Shown in pieces: positions 1 to 9,842 of a stretch of DNA of 64,000 nucleotides (its first letter is position 1; the number at the start of each line of letters is the position of its first letter). A model generated the notes under the pieces. It did not search any database. It worked only from the letters and a program-made list of their open reading frames with translations, and was not told the DNA's origin. Position numbers and translations under genes: made by a program. Origin of the DNA: Luteibacter pinisoli (GTDB taxonomy: Bacteria > Pseudomonadota > Gammaproteobacteria > Xanthomonadales > Rhodanobacteraceae); NCBI RefSeq assembly GCF_006385595.1, contig NZ_CP041046.1, forward strand, positions 3,100,001-3,164,000. Direction: 5' to 3'.

Positions 1-691
1 GCCGCCAGGCGCCCTTCGGCAACGTGCCGAGGGGCAGCTCGCCGATCGCGACGCGCACCAGCCGCTGCACATCAAATCCGAGCACCTGCATCAGCCGGCG
101 GATATGCCGGTTGCGGCCTTCGTCCAGCGTCACTTCCAGCCACGCGTTCTTCTCGCCCTGGCGCAACAGGGACGCGGCGGCCGCCTTCAGCTGTTCGCCC
201 TCGTCGACGATACCCGCGAGCATCGCCTGCAGCGTCGATGCGTCCGGATGCCCTGCCACCTGCACGTGATAGGTCTTCGGCACGTGCGTGGCCGGATCGG
301 TGATGCCCGCCGCCCACACGGTGTCGTTGCTGAGCAACAGCAGGCCTTCGCTCGCCTTGTCCAGGCGCCCCACGGGCCCCAGCCACGGCAAGCCCGCGCC
401 TTCGAGCAACGAATACACCGTATCGCGCCCGCGCTCGTCGGCGGCCGTGACGACGATGCCGCGCGGCTTGTTCATCGCAAGGTAGACCGGTGCCGCTTCC
501 GTGGCGCCCCCGCCGTCGACCTCAATGCGCTCCGTACCACGGATCGGGAACTCCGGGTCGCGGACGACGCGCCCATCCACGCGCACCCTGCCCTCGCGGG
601 CGAGCTTCTCGCCCTGGCTGCGCGAACAGATGCCGCGCTTGGACAAGACGCGTGCGAGACCAAACGTGGGGGTACGAGGGCGAGCGGGCAT
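1..691 (-). CDS. rRNA pseudouridine synthase, RsuA/RluB family (3' end outside window)
   Basis: Isomerises a specific uridine to pseudouridine in ribosomal RNA. About 230 residues are visible, read leftward and still open at the window edge, so the C-terminus is missing. Residues 10-60 form an S4 RNA-binding domain (SKRGICSRSQGEKLAREG). The catalytic motif GRLDKASEGLLLLSND places the nucleophile at about Asp111, and a C-terminal RNRHIRRLM element is typical of the RsuA branch. The ATG at 691 is the first start before the S4 domain. It is divergent from the secreted hydrolase at 748. The exact target uridine cannot be told from sequence. Confidence 0.9.
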   Translation of the reverse strand, partial: MPARPRTPTFGLARVLSKRGICSRSQGEKLAREGRVRVDGRVVRDPEFPIRGTERIEVDGGGATEAAPVYLAMNKPRGIVVTAADERGRDTVYSLLEGAGLPWLGPVGRLDKASEGLLLLSNDTVWAAGITDPATHVPKTYHVQVAGHPDASTLQAMLAGIVDEGEQLKAAAASLLRQGEKNAWLEVTLDEGRNRHIRRLMQVLGFDVQRLVRVAIGELPLGTLPKGAWR

Positions 692-747
692 CCGCAAAGG
701 ATAACGTGCTCTACTTCCCCTTGGCCCACCCGTAAGGACGCACCCAC

Positions 748-1659
748 GTGAAAGCCGCGCTCTTCGCCCTGTGCACGCTCGCCGCCAGCCCGCTTCTCCA
801 TGCGCAGGCGCAGGCAAGCCTTGGGGACCCGATGCTCCACCTCGGCACGATGCCGCTCTACGACACCGTGCCCGGTGCGAAGGGCCACGGGCTCGACGAC
901 ACGCCAGGCCTCACCGTCTTTCCGCCCATCGGCACGCCCAACGGCACCGCGGTGATCATCGCGCCAGGCGGGTCGTACCGCGGCCTCGCCGGCGACCTGG
1001 AGGGCCGCGAAGTCGCCGACTGGTTCGCCAGCCGCGGCGTGGTCGCCTTCGTGTTTCGATACCGCCTGGGCGAACGCTACCCGCTGCCGGTGCCGCTCAT
1101 GGACGCGCAGCGCGCCGTGCAGGTGGTCCGTGCGCACGCGGCGGATTACGGGATCGATCCACGCAAGGTGGGCTTCATGGGCTTCTCCGCGGGCGGCCAC
1201 CTCGCCGCTACGCTGGAGACCCAGGCGGGCGTGGTCGCCGGCGGCGCCGACGACGCGATCGGCCGGACCGACCCGCGCCCCGACTTCGTCGTGCTCGGCT
1301 ATCCCGCGTTTTCCATGTTCGACAGCGACCAGCGCAGCGCGCTGGCCTACTGCGTGACGCTGAAGGTGCCACCGTCGACCTGCACTCCCGCCTACCTCGA
1401 GCGCTACCAGCCCGTGCGGCATGTCACGGCAAACACGCCGCCGACCTTCATCTTCCACACGGCGGAAGACGAAACGATTCCCGTCGAAGGCAGCGTCGCG
1501 TACTTCCAGGCGCTGAAGCGCGCTGGCGTGCCCGCCGAGCTGCACGTCTTCGAGAAGGGGCCGCACGGCACGGGACTGGGCGCGACGTACCCGGCGCTGC
1601 GGGTGTGGCCGGCGCTGCTGGAGCAGTGGCTGGTCGGCCGCGGCCTGCTCCCGAAGTAA
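748..1659 (+). CDS. secreted alpha/beta hydrolase (esterase, BD-FAE-like)
   Basis: 303 residues. Residues 1-23 look like a Sec signal peptide ending in AQAQA, so the enzyme probably acts in the periplasm or outside. The fold markers are an oxyanion-loop APGGSYRG, the nucleophile elbow GFSAGG (Ser147), Asp241 in TAEDETIP and His273 in KGPHGTG. This is the acyl/carbohydrate esterase type often annotated as xylan esterase-like; the substrate is not known. It is divergent from the pseudouridine synthase with a 56-base gap, and converges on the NlpC/P60 gene across a bidirectional hairpin terminator. Confidence 0.8.
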   Translation: MKAALFALCTLAASPLLHAQAQASLGDPMLHLGTMPLYDTVPGAKGHGLDDTPGLTVFPPIGTPNGTAVIIAPGGSYRGLAGDLEGREVADWFASRGVVAFVFRYRLGERYPLPVPLMDAQRAVQVVRAHAADYGIDPRKVGFMGFSAGGHLAATLETQAGVVAGGADDAIGRTDPRPDFVVLGYPAFSMFDSDQRSALAYCVTLKVPPSTCTPAYLERYQPVRHVTANTPPTFIFHTAEDETIPVEGSVAYFQALKRAGVPAELHVFEKGPHGTGLGATYPALRVWPALLEQWLVGRGLLPK

Positions 1660-1676
1660 GGCGCGCAGCCAAAAAA

Positions 1677-1702
1677 AAACGGCATGCCGAGGCATGCCGT
1701 TT
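1677..1702. terminator. bidirectional intrinsic terminator
   Basis: Arms at 1677-1687 and 1692-1702 (AAACGGCATGC and its complement) form a perfect stem with an A-run on the left and T's on the right. It lies between the convergent hydrolase and NlpC/P60 genes and can serve both. Confidence 0.8.
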
Positions 1703-1726
1703 CGGAAAAGTCGTTGAAGGGACCCG

Positions 1727-2434
1727 TCAGATCTTGGCGATACCTTCGGGACGCTTGGCGCCTGCGAAGTGCTTGGACCAGTACGCCTCGTTGAGGCTAT
1801 CCACGCGCACCGTCTTGCCAGCCGACGGGGAGTGGATGAACTGGCCGTTGTCGATGTAGATGCCGACGTGCGAGATGGCCTTGCCGCGGGTGCGGAAGAA
1901 CACCAGGTCGCCCGTCTTCATTTCGGTGCGCTTGACCGACAGCCCCGCGAGGAACTGGCTGGCCGAGTTGGTCGGCAGGTCCAGGCCGATGCTCTTGGCG
2001 AAGACGTAGCGGACGAAGCCGCTGCAGTCGAAGCCGGCGGTCGGCGTGCGGCCGCCGCGGTGGTAACGGATGTCGCGGAGCTTCATGGCGAACGAGAGCA
2101 GGGCTTCGCGGGCGTGGCCGTCAACATGGCCAGCGAGGCGGGCCGTGGCGGCGGCGACGAGGCTGTCGTCTTCGTCGTCGGCGTCGAGCGCGTCAGCTTC
2201 CTGGGTGTCCTGCACGGAGGCCACGGCGGCCTTCGGGGCGATGAGCGTGGCACTGTCCGGGATGATGGACTGGGCCAGGCCCGAGGCCGGGGCAAACACC
2301 GGCAGGTCGGTAAGAAGGAGCGTCGCGGACTGGTCAAGGCCTTGTGGAGCCTGGACGGTGTCGGCGATGGCAGGTGTTACAGCGGCGATACAGCAGCTAG
2401 CAAACGCGAGAGCGGTCAGTCGCTTGAAATGCAT
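1727..2434 (-). CDS. NlpC/P60 (C40) cell-wall peptidase, secreted
   Basis: 235 residues. An N-terminal signal peptide (about residues 1-24, ending TPAIA) is followed by a low-complexity linker and a C-terminal NlpC/P60 domain from about residue 115. The catalytic Cys137 is in GFDCSGFVRYVF and the histidine is in SHVGIYIDNG. Such enzymes cut D-Glu/meso-DAP peptide bonds in peptidoglycan stem peptides; here it would act in the periplasm. It is a single gene with its own upstream AT-rich region and ends at the terminator at 1677. Substrate specificity is inferred only from the family. Confidence 0.88.
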   Translation of the reverse strand: MHFKRLTALAFASCCIAAVTPAIADTVQAPQGLDQSATLLLTDLPVFAPASGLAQSIIPDSATLIAPKAAVASVQDTQEADALDADDEDDSLVAAATARLAGHVDGHAREALLSFAMKLRDIRYHRGGRTPTAGFDCSGFVRYVFAKSIGLDLPTNSASQFLAGLSVKRTEMKTGDLVFFRTRGKAISHVGIYIDNGQFIHSPSAGKTVRVDSLNEAYWSKHFAGAKRPEGIAKI

Positions 2435-2700
2435 GAGCGAGAAGGCCTGTTCCGTGTTGGGTTAAGCCGCCGTGAAGGTGAGACGACCGTGAACGAGTGG
2501 TGAAGTTAGCAAACCCCATTAGCCCTGTTGTTGGCATAAAGTTAAAAACGGCCATTCCTAGGAAATATTCAGAGAATCCGCAATAAATAACGCGGATCCA
2601 ATCACAATACTGAACAGATTTAGGCACTTGCTTCACGTATGTGAGCAGGAAAAGGGGCCGTCACCGGCGCCTGCTTGCCGAATTGCATTAACTGAACTGA
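2435..2700. other. AT-rich intergenic region upstream of the NlpC/P60 gene
   Basis: This 266-base gap is clearly more AT-rich than its surroundings, notably 2500-2640, and is the likely promoter region of the NlpC/P60 gene on the minus strand. I cannot pick a convincing -35/-10 pair. It contains the 10-base palindrome TTCCTAGGAA at 2555-2564, which also occurs upstream of a cold-shock gene at 19943. No gene is visible. Confidence 0.4.
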
Positions 2701-3401
2701 TTAGTGCTTGTAATTCCGTGCACCGAAAATGGCGCTGCCGATGCGCACTTCCGTGCTGCCTTCGGCGATGGCCAGGGCGTAATCGCCGCTCATCCCCATG
2801 GACAGCCGCTCGACCTCGAAGCCCGCGTCGCGGGCGCTGTTACGGCACTGATACACGTGCCGGAAGTTGGCCCGGACCACGGCCTCATCCTCGCTGTGCT
2901 CGGCGATGGTCATAAGGCCGCGCACCCGCAGGGAGTGGAACGCCCGCAGCTCGCCCAGGAAGCTGAGCAACTGGTCGGGCGGCAGGCCGGTCTTGCTGTC
3001 CTCGTGCGAGGTTTTCAGCTGCACCAGCACGTCGATGGCCCTGCCCTGCGCCTGCAGGGCCTTGTCCAGGGCCACGGCGAGGTCGAGGCGGTCCAGCGAC
3101 TGCACCTCGGAGGCGAGGGCCGCCACGGCCTTCGCCTTGTTCGTCTGCAAGTGGCCGATCACCACCCAGTCCAGGCCGAGGGGGGCCAGCTCGGCGGCCT
3201 TGGCCTGGATTTCCTGCACCTTGTTCTCACCGAAGCGGCGCAGGCCCAGGCCGGCCGCCTCGGCCACCACGTCGGCACCGAAGGTCTTGCTCACCGGCAG
3301 CAGGGCTACCCCGGACGGATCGCGGCCCGTCGCATGGCAGGCCGCGTCGATGCCCGCCCGCGCGGCGGCGAGGCGGCCTGCCAGCGTGGCGAGGTCGTCC
3401 G

Positions 3402-3405
<4 letters not shown>
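2701..3405 (-). CDS. yggS: YggS/PROSC family pyridoxal-phosphate homeostasis protein
   Basis: 234 residues, the usual family length. A PLP-binding TIM-barrel protein of the alanine-racemase fold with no known catalytic activity, thought to buffer cellular PLP. The PLP lysine lies in ALLPVSKTFG (about residue 40), and the conserved RFGENKVQE and SMGMSGDY stretches are present. Its ATG overlaps the stop of the M20 peptidase gene by 4 bases (ATGA), so the two are co-transcribed and probably translationally coupled. In many gammaproteobacteria yggS sits near pilT or proC; here neither is visible. Confidence 0.93.
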
Positions 3406-4844
<1,439 letters not shown>

Positions 4845-5037
4845 GGCGAGCCTTGGTCGTCGAGTCAAAGGGCGATTGTAACAGCGCCTGCCTGGCGGCT
4901 CTGGCGTGTCAGCGAACGCCCACGCCGCGCGGGCGCACAGGCCCACCCCCTGCGCTCCATGCCGCCGCTTAGCGGGCGGGCCGCCACGGGGCACAGTGCC
5001 CGTGCGCCATCCGGCGCCTATGCCAAGGAATCAAACC

Positions 5038-5373
5038 ATGTCTCTTCGCCATCTCGTCTTCGTCGCCGCACTGCTGGCGGCACCCGCCTTCGCCTCCACG
5101 GCCGTCAACATCAACACCGCCGACGCCGGCACGCTTGCCCAGTCCCTGGATGGCGTGGGCCTTGCCAAGGCGCAGGCCATCGTCGCCTGGCGCGAGGCCA
5201 ATGGCCCGTTCACCTCCGCGGACCAACTCACTGAAGTGAAGGGCATCGGGCCCGCGCTGGTCGACCGCAACCGCGATGCCATTCAGTTCGACGCGGGCAA
5301 GGCGGCCGCGAAAGCGCGCCCGGCCAAGGCCGCCAAGCCCAGGAAGGGCGCGCCGGCGGACGACGAGGGCTGA
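5038..5373 (+). CDS. ComEA-like helix-hairpin-helix protein
   Basis: 111 residues. Residues 1-18 look like a signal peptide (AAPAFAS). The middle (about 20-80) carries two helix-hairpin-helix motifs: VNINTADAGTL...GVGLAKAQAIVAWR and ADQLTEVKGIGPALVDRN. This matches periplasmic ComEA-type DNA-binding proteins used in DNA uptake. The C-terminal 30 residues are Lys/Ala-rich and could add DNA affinity. The start at 5038 gives the signal peptide directly; a longer upstream frame lacks one. A role in competence is inferred from the family; no other com gene lies in the window. Confidence 0.8.
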   Translation: MSLRHLVFVAALLAAPAFASTAVNINTADAGTLAQSLDGVGLAKAQAIVAWREANGPFTSADQLTEVKGIGPALVDRNRDAIQFDAGKAAAKARPAKAAKPRKGAPADDEG

Positions 5374-5497
5374 TCGCGGGGCTGATCGCGGGGCCGTCCC
5401 CGGCGGCGGCCTCTTCCACTCTCCGATGGACGCGCTACACTCCCGCCCCATGCCGGGCCGGGGGGCCAGGTATCGGACCTGGGGCAAAGAAGATCCA

Positions 5498-5947
5498 ATG
5501 ATCCTTCCGCGTTACCGCATCGCCGAGTCGACCATCAAGGGGGCCGGCAAAGGGCTGTTCGTCGACGAATTCGTCGCCGCCGGCCGCATCGTCACCGCGC
5601 CCGATGAGATCGACAAGACGTACGCCTGGGCCGAGGTCCAGGCCTCCGGGCAGATGCATGCCGCGGCCCGCTGGTTCGCCGATCGCTACACGCTTTCGCC
5701 CGACTGGCCCGACGAGTGCTACGTCAACCACAGCTTCCAGCCGACCGGCCTGTGGCATCTCGGATTTATTTTTGCCTTGAACGACTTACCGCAAGGCACT
5801 GAAATCACAGTAGATTATCGGCATCTTCTGGCGCCCGGCCAGGAAGAGGACTTTGCCGATGCCCAAAGTGGTGAGAAAATAACCGGCTTGTCCTGGCAGG
5901 ACAGCCTCCGGCTGAGCACACGTGCTCTCGCTGCCCTGCTCGGTTGA
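5498..5947 (+). CDS. small SET-domain protein
   Basis: 149 residues, essentially a lone SET domain, the fold of protein lysine methyltransferases that use S-adenosylmethionine. Visible motifs are the N-terminal GAGKGLFVDE, CYVNHSFQP (in place of the classic NHSCxPN) and GTEITVDYRHL (the GEELxxDY motif). No post-SET cysteine cluster is seen. Small bacterial SET proteins have mostly unknown substrates. The ATG at 5498 is preceded by an AAGAAGATC purine tract. The following acetyltransferase gene starts about 17 bases after its stop. Confidence 0.8.
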   Translation: MILPRYRIAESTIKGAGKGLFVDEFVAAGRIVTAPDEIDKTYAWAEVQASGQMHAAARWFADRYTLSPDWPDECYVNHSFQPTGLWHLGFIFALNDLPQGTEITVDYRHLLAPGQEEDFADAQSGEKITGLSWQDSLRLSTRALAALLG

Positions 5948-5964
5948 AACCTCTGGTCACATCG

Positions 5965-6507
5965 ATGGCAACTGCAGATATTCCCGTTCTGGAAACGCCG
6001 CGCCTGCGGCTCACCGCCCTGACCGAACGCCATTTCGACGATTACGCCAGCATGCTGGCTGACGCCGAAAGCACGCGCTGGGTGGGTGACGGCCAGCCCC
6101 TCGACCGCATGAACGCGTGGCGTTCCATGGCCATGCTGCTTGGCCACTGGGCCCTGCGCGGCTGCGGCATGTGGGCCATCGAGCTGAAGGACACCGGCGA
6201 GTTCATCGGCCGTGCTGGCCTGATGAAGCCGGAAGGCTGGCCGGACCTCGAGCTCGGCTGGATGCTGAAGCCGGAGCACCGCCACCACGGGTATGCCACG
6301 GAAGCGGGCTCGGCCATCCTCGATTTCGCCTGGCACCAGATGCACGCACAGCGCGTGATCAGCCTGGTGCGCATCGGCAACGAAGCCTCCGACCACGTGG
6401 CCGAGCGCCTGGGTGGCGAGCACATCGACAACATCGACTTCCTCGGCGGCGCGACGCACCTGTTCGCGTATTACCCGCCCCACCGCGAAGTCCGCCGGGC
6501 GAGCTGA
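5965..6507 (+). CDS. GNAT N-acetyltransferase (RimJ/RimL type)
   Basis: 180 residues from the ATG at 5965 (a TTG at 5944 is possible). The opening ETPRLRLTALTE and the acetyl-CoA loop GWMLKPEHRHHGYATEAGSA are typical of the Acetyltransf_3 branch, which includes RimJ/RimL-like enzymes that acetylate protein N-termini or small amines. The substrate is unknown. It lies just downstream of the SET-domain gene, so both may be one transcript ended by the hairpin at 6531. Confidence 0.82.
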   Translation: MATADIPVLETPRLRLTALTERHFDDYASMLADAESTRWVGDGQPLDRMNAWRSMAMLLGHWALRGCGMWAIELKDTGEFIGRAGLMKPEGWPDLELGWMLKPEHRHHGYATEAGSAILDFAWHQMHAQRVISLVRIGNEASDHVAERLGGEHIDNIDFLGGATHLFAYYPPHREVRRAS

Positions 6508-6530
6508 GCGCGCCACGGCCGACAGCGAAG

Positions 6531-6560
6531 AAAAAAGCCGCGACGTGTCGCGGCTTTTTT
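6531..6560. terminator. bidirectional intrinsic terminator
   Basis: A perfect 14-base inverted repeat (AAAAAAGCCGCGAC, two-base gap, complement) ends in a T-run on both strands. It sits between the convergent acetyltransferase and membrane-protein genes, ending 4 bases before the latter's stop. Confidence 0.88.
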
Positions 6561-6564
6561 TATG

Positions 6565-7473
6565 TCAGAGCGCCGGTGCGAAATCCGTCCGGCGACGACG
6601 ATGTGGATTCGCATTGGACAATCGCGCCAGCGCCAGCAAGCGCGCCGTGCGCATCCACGCCACCACGACGACGCCCAGCTGCACGATCAGGAACGCCACC
6701 AGCGTGCCGCCACCCACCGCGGTGGTGTGGCCACGCCACGACGCGATCAACACGGCAAGCACCGCGCCCACCGCGGTGATCACGATGTACACCAGCAGCG
6801 TCGCGAACGGACGGCGCAGGAACTCCATGAAACCACGACCCAGGGCGCGGAACGCCGAGCGCAGCGTGATATCGGCGATATACGCCGCACGCGCCGACTC
6901 GACGATGCACTGGACGATCACGAACACCAGTAACGTCAGGCCGAGCGCCACGTGCTGCCAGAGGTCCGCGGTCGACTCAAGGAAGGCGGCGTCCACCTTG
7001 TCGTCGCCAAACGCCGACAGGCCCTTCATGGCCATGGCGAAGAGCGCGTACGGGATCAGCGACAGGATCAGCAGGCGCAGCATGCGACCGTATTCGGTGG
7101 CGCCGCCCTGGAGCAGGCCACCGAAGCTCAGCGCGCGGCCCGCACGGCCGCCGGCGACGATCATCCCGGTGAGGAACGGTGAGATCGCCAGCGTCAGCAG
7201 GAGGCCGGCCGCGAAGGCCATCCCCGTGCCGTGGTTACGTTGCAGGCCGCTCATCACGTCCGAGAGCAGCAGGGCGTCGAAGTGCGCGGCGTAGTAGTCG
7301 GCACGCACGTTGTGGCCGAGCATGTCGTCGAGCAGTGACCACAGCGGCAGCGCCACGACCATCGTCGGCAGCAGCGTGACCAGGACCCACAGCAGCATCA
7401 CCCGCCACTGCAGGCCGCCGATGGCGCCCGCGCCAAGCGCGGCAAGGGCGGAACGTTTCACTTGGCCGTTCAT
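6565..7473 (-). CDS. multi-pass inner-membrane protein of unknown function
   Basis: 302 residues. The sequence has about six hydrophobic segments, including QWRVMLLWVLVTLLPTMVV near the N-terminus, GMAFAAGLLLTLAISPFL, LLILSLIPYALFAMAM, VALGLTLLVFVIVQCIV and LVYIVITAVGAVLAVLIA, so it is an integral membrane protein. I do not recognise a family. Its ATG overlaps the stop of the M1 peptidase gene (ATGA at 7470-7473), so the two are probably co-translated, and it may act with or help export that peptidase; that is inference. Confidence 0.72.
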   Translation of the reverse strand: MNGQVKRSALAALGAGAIGGLQWRVMLLWVLVTLLPTMVVALPLWSLLDDMLGHNVRADYYAAHFDALLLSDVMSGLQRNHGTGMAFAAGLLLTLAISPFLTGMIVAGGRAGRALSFGGLLQGGATEYGRMLRLLILSLIPYALFAMAMKGLSAFGDDKVDAAFLESTADLWQHVALGLTLLVFVIVQCIVESARAAYIADITLRSAFRALGRGFMEFLRRPFATLLVYIVITAVGAVLAVLIASWRGHTTAVGGGTLVAFLIVQLGVVVVAWMRTARLLALARLSNANPHRRRRTDFAPAL

Positions 7474-9755
7474 AGCGTCACCAGCATGCTGTAGATGCCC
7501 TGGACCAGGGCGGCGAAATCCGACGTCCAGCGACGCGTGGCGGCATGGTTCGCTTCCACCGTGCGGCTGTCGTTGAGCTTGTTGCTGTCGAGGTAGATCT
7601 TCTGCTCAGGATCGAGCTCGGCCGACGTGGCCTTCACCGGCTTGGTGAACACGAAGCGTGCCCAGCGGCGCTGGTCATTCCAGTGCACCGTCTCCACCGA
7701 CTCGTCAGCGAAGGTCACCTTGAGCACCTGCGGCGTGGCAATGCCATCGCGCCAGACCGTCACTGTCGTCTTGAACGGGAACGGGCCGGTGCCCGGCTTC
7801 GCATCCGGGTGGGCCTTTTCCCACGCGTCGCGCTGCTTTTCGATCGCCTCGTCGTTGTCGTCGCTGGACAGCTCGACGCGCTTGCCGTCCTTGATCGACA
7901 CGCCCGCCTGCGGGAGGACTTCGTCGCTGGTGATGGCGCTCACCGAGTCGTCCATGCGGTCCGTGCCGTACATGTAATGGTCGAATACATCGGCGACGAC
8001 CTCCGGCTTACCCGACACTTCCGAAAGCGTGGCCTGCAGGTCGGCGAGCGACGGGTGGCGGAAATGCCACGTGGCGTAGTACTGGCGGAAGGCCTTCTCG
8101 GTGACGTCCTTGCCCAGGCGCTCTTCAAGGTCGTGCATGGCCGTGGCCGTGCGCGAATAGACGGTGCCGTACTGCGAGCTGGAGAGGCGGTCCCACGAGT
8201 TCTGCCCGAGCGGATCGGACGGGTGGCTGAGGATCGCCGTCATGCGCTCGAACCCGAACACGCTCAGCGGCGGCTCGACGCCGAAGAACTGCCACAGCGG
8301 CGTGGTGAGCCAGATGTCCTGCTTGCGCTCACGCAGCATGCGGTCATCCCAGTACTCATTCATGCCCTCGTCCAGCATGGGCTCTTCAAACTCGTTCGAC
8401 GCCAGCAGGCCGTAGAAATAGCCATGGCCGAACTCGTGGATGGTCACGAAATCGATGAACCATTCCGAGAACGTCTTCGGCTTCACCTTTTTGGCGTTGT
8501 CCGACGTGAAGAACGTCGGGTACTCCATGCCGCCCGCCTCGCTGGCGTTGAACGGCGGCACGATGCCGGTGATCGTCTTGTACGGGTACGGGCCGAGGGT
8601 GTTGGAGAAGTAGGTCAGCGAGTCGGTGGTGGCCTTCAGCACCGGCTGGGCGTCGGCCTCGTATTCCGGCGGGTAAAGCACCTTTACCTTCACGGTGGGG
8701 CTGCCCGGCCCCTGCCAGGTCGTCTCGACGGTCTTGAAGTCCGGCGCCGCCATCCAGGCGAAGTCGTGCACGTCGGCCTGGATAAAGTGCCAGATGAGGT
8801 CGTTGCCCTCGGGCACCGGATCGCCCTGCTGCTCGCCGACGGCCGCCACGGTGTAGGCCTTGGGCACGGTCATGCGGACGTCGAACTCGCCGAAGTCGGC
8901 GAAGAATTCGCTGTTGAAGTGGAACTCGTGCACGTTCCAGCGCGGCTCGGTGGCACCCCGTTCGCCCGGGAGCTCCAGCACGCCGATCTTCGGGAACCAC
9001 TGGCCGACGAGGTGGAATTTGCCCACGTAGCCGGTGCGCTCGATCACCCGCGGCAGCTGGCTGTGGAAGGCCATGTCAAGGGTGACGCTGCCGCCGGCGG
9101 GCACGGGCTGGGCCAGGTCGACGCGTATGACGGTGTGGTCGGTGGCCGGGCCGCCGTCGGGATGCACGTAGCGCCACTTCAGTGGGGCGCCGTCCTGGTC
9201 GATGTGGCCGAGGTCGATATAGCCCCACTCACCCTTCTTCACCTTGCCCAGGCCGCGCGAACCGCCTTCGGGCGCCAGCACGTTGCGCTCGGTGAAGAAC
9301 GTGCTGCCCTCGCTTTCGAACGCATTGAGGTACAGGTGGAAGAACACCGCCGACACGGGGCGGTCGCTGCGGTTGCGCCAGGTGAGCTGCTGCTGGCCAT
9401 CGACCGTATGTTTCTCCGGATCGAGCGTGGCCTGGATGCGGTAGGACACCACGCGATCCGACAAGGTCGCTTCGCTGCCGGTGCGCGGGCCACCCCAGGC
9501 GGTCGGCGCACTCGGCGTGCGGATCAGCCCGGCATGGGCCGAGGCGAACGGAATCTCGACGGGCACGACCGGCGCGGCCACGCTGCTTGCGCCTGCCGGC
9601 GCCATGGCGGACGGTGCGCTGGCCGCCGGCGCGGTGGCGACGGGCCTGGCCGGTGGTGGCGCGGAGGCCGGCGGGCTCTGGGCCCACGCGGCAGTGGCAC
9701 ACGACATGGCGCCCGCGATGACAAGACGTACAACCCTGGCTGCCTCGCGGCGCAT
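7470..9755 (-). CDS. secreted M1-family zinc metallopeptidase
   Basis: 761 residues. The ATG at 9755 has a strong GGGGAGGGTGG Shine-Dalgarno and begins a signal peptide (to about residue 26, ATAAWAQ); a GTG-like start further upstream lacks both. A Pro/Ala-rich linker of about 40 residues follows. The zinc motif HEFGH is at 440-444, with the third ligand Glu in LDEGMNEYWDD. The canonical GAMEN exopeptidase loop appears as GGMEYP, so this is an M1-like peptidase rather than a classical aminopeptidase N. It is the first gene of a pair with the membrane protein. Confidence 0.87.
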   Translation of the reverse strand: MRREAARVVRLVIAGAMSCATAAWAQSPPASAPPPARPVATAPAASAPSAMAPAGASSVAAPVVPVEIPFASAHAGLIRTPSAPTAWGGPRTGSEATLSDRVVSYRIQATLDPEKHTVDGQQQLTWRNRSDRPVSAVFFHLYLNAFESEGSTFFTERNVLAPEGGSRGLGKVKKGEWGYIDLGHIDQDGAPLKWRYVHPDGGPATDHTVIRVDLAQPVPAGGSVTLDMAFHSQLPRVIERTGYVGKFHLVGQWFPKIGVLELPGERGATEPRWNVHEFHFNSEFFADFGEFDVRMTVPKAYTVAAVGEQQGDPVPEGNDLIWHFIQADVHDFAWMAAPDFKTVETTWQGPGSPTVKVKVLYPPEYEADAQPVLKATTDSLTYFSNTLGPYPYKTITGIVPPFNASEAGGMEYPTFFTSDNAKKVKPKTFSEWFIDFVTIHEFGHGYFYGLLASNEFEEPMLDEGMNEYWDDRMLRERKQDIWLTTPLWQFFGVEPPLSVFGFERMTAILSHPSDPLGQNSWDRLSSSQYGTVYSRTATAMHDLEERLGKDVTEKAFRQYYATWHFRHPSLADLQATLSEVSGKPEVVADVFDHYMYGTDRMDDSVSAITSDEVLPQAGVSIKDGKRVELSSDDNDEAIEKQRDAWEKAHPDAKPGTGPFPFKTTVTVWRDGIATPQVLKVTFADESVETVHWNDQRRWARFVFTKPVKATSAELDPEQKIYLDSNKLNDSRTVEANHAATRRWTSDFAALVQGIYSMLVTL

Positions 9756-9842
9756 GTTCCACCCTCCCCTGTAATCCAGCGAGATTGCTGGACGTGTCAC
9801 GGACCCGATATAGGCCAGAGGTCACGGGTGTTAGTCAAGCTT

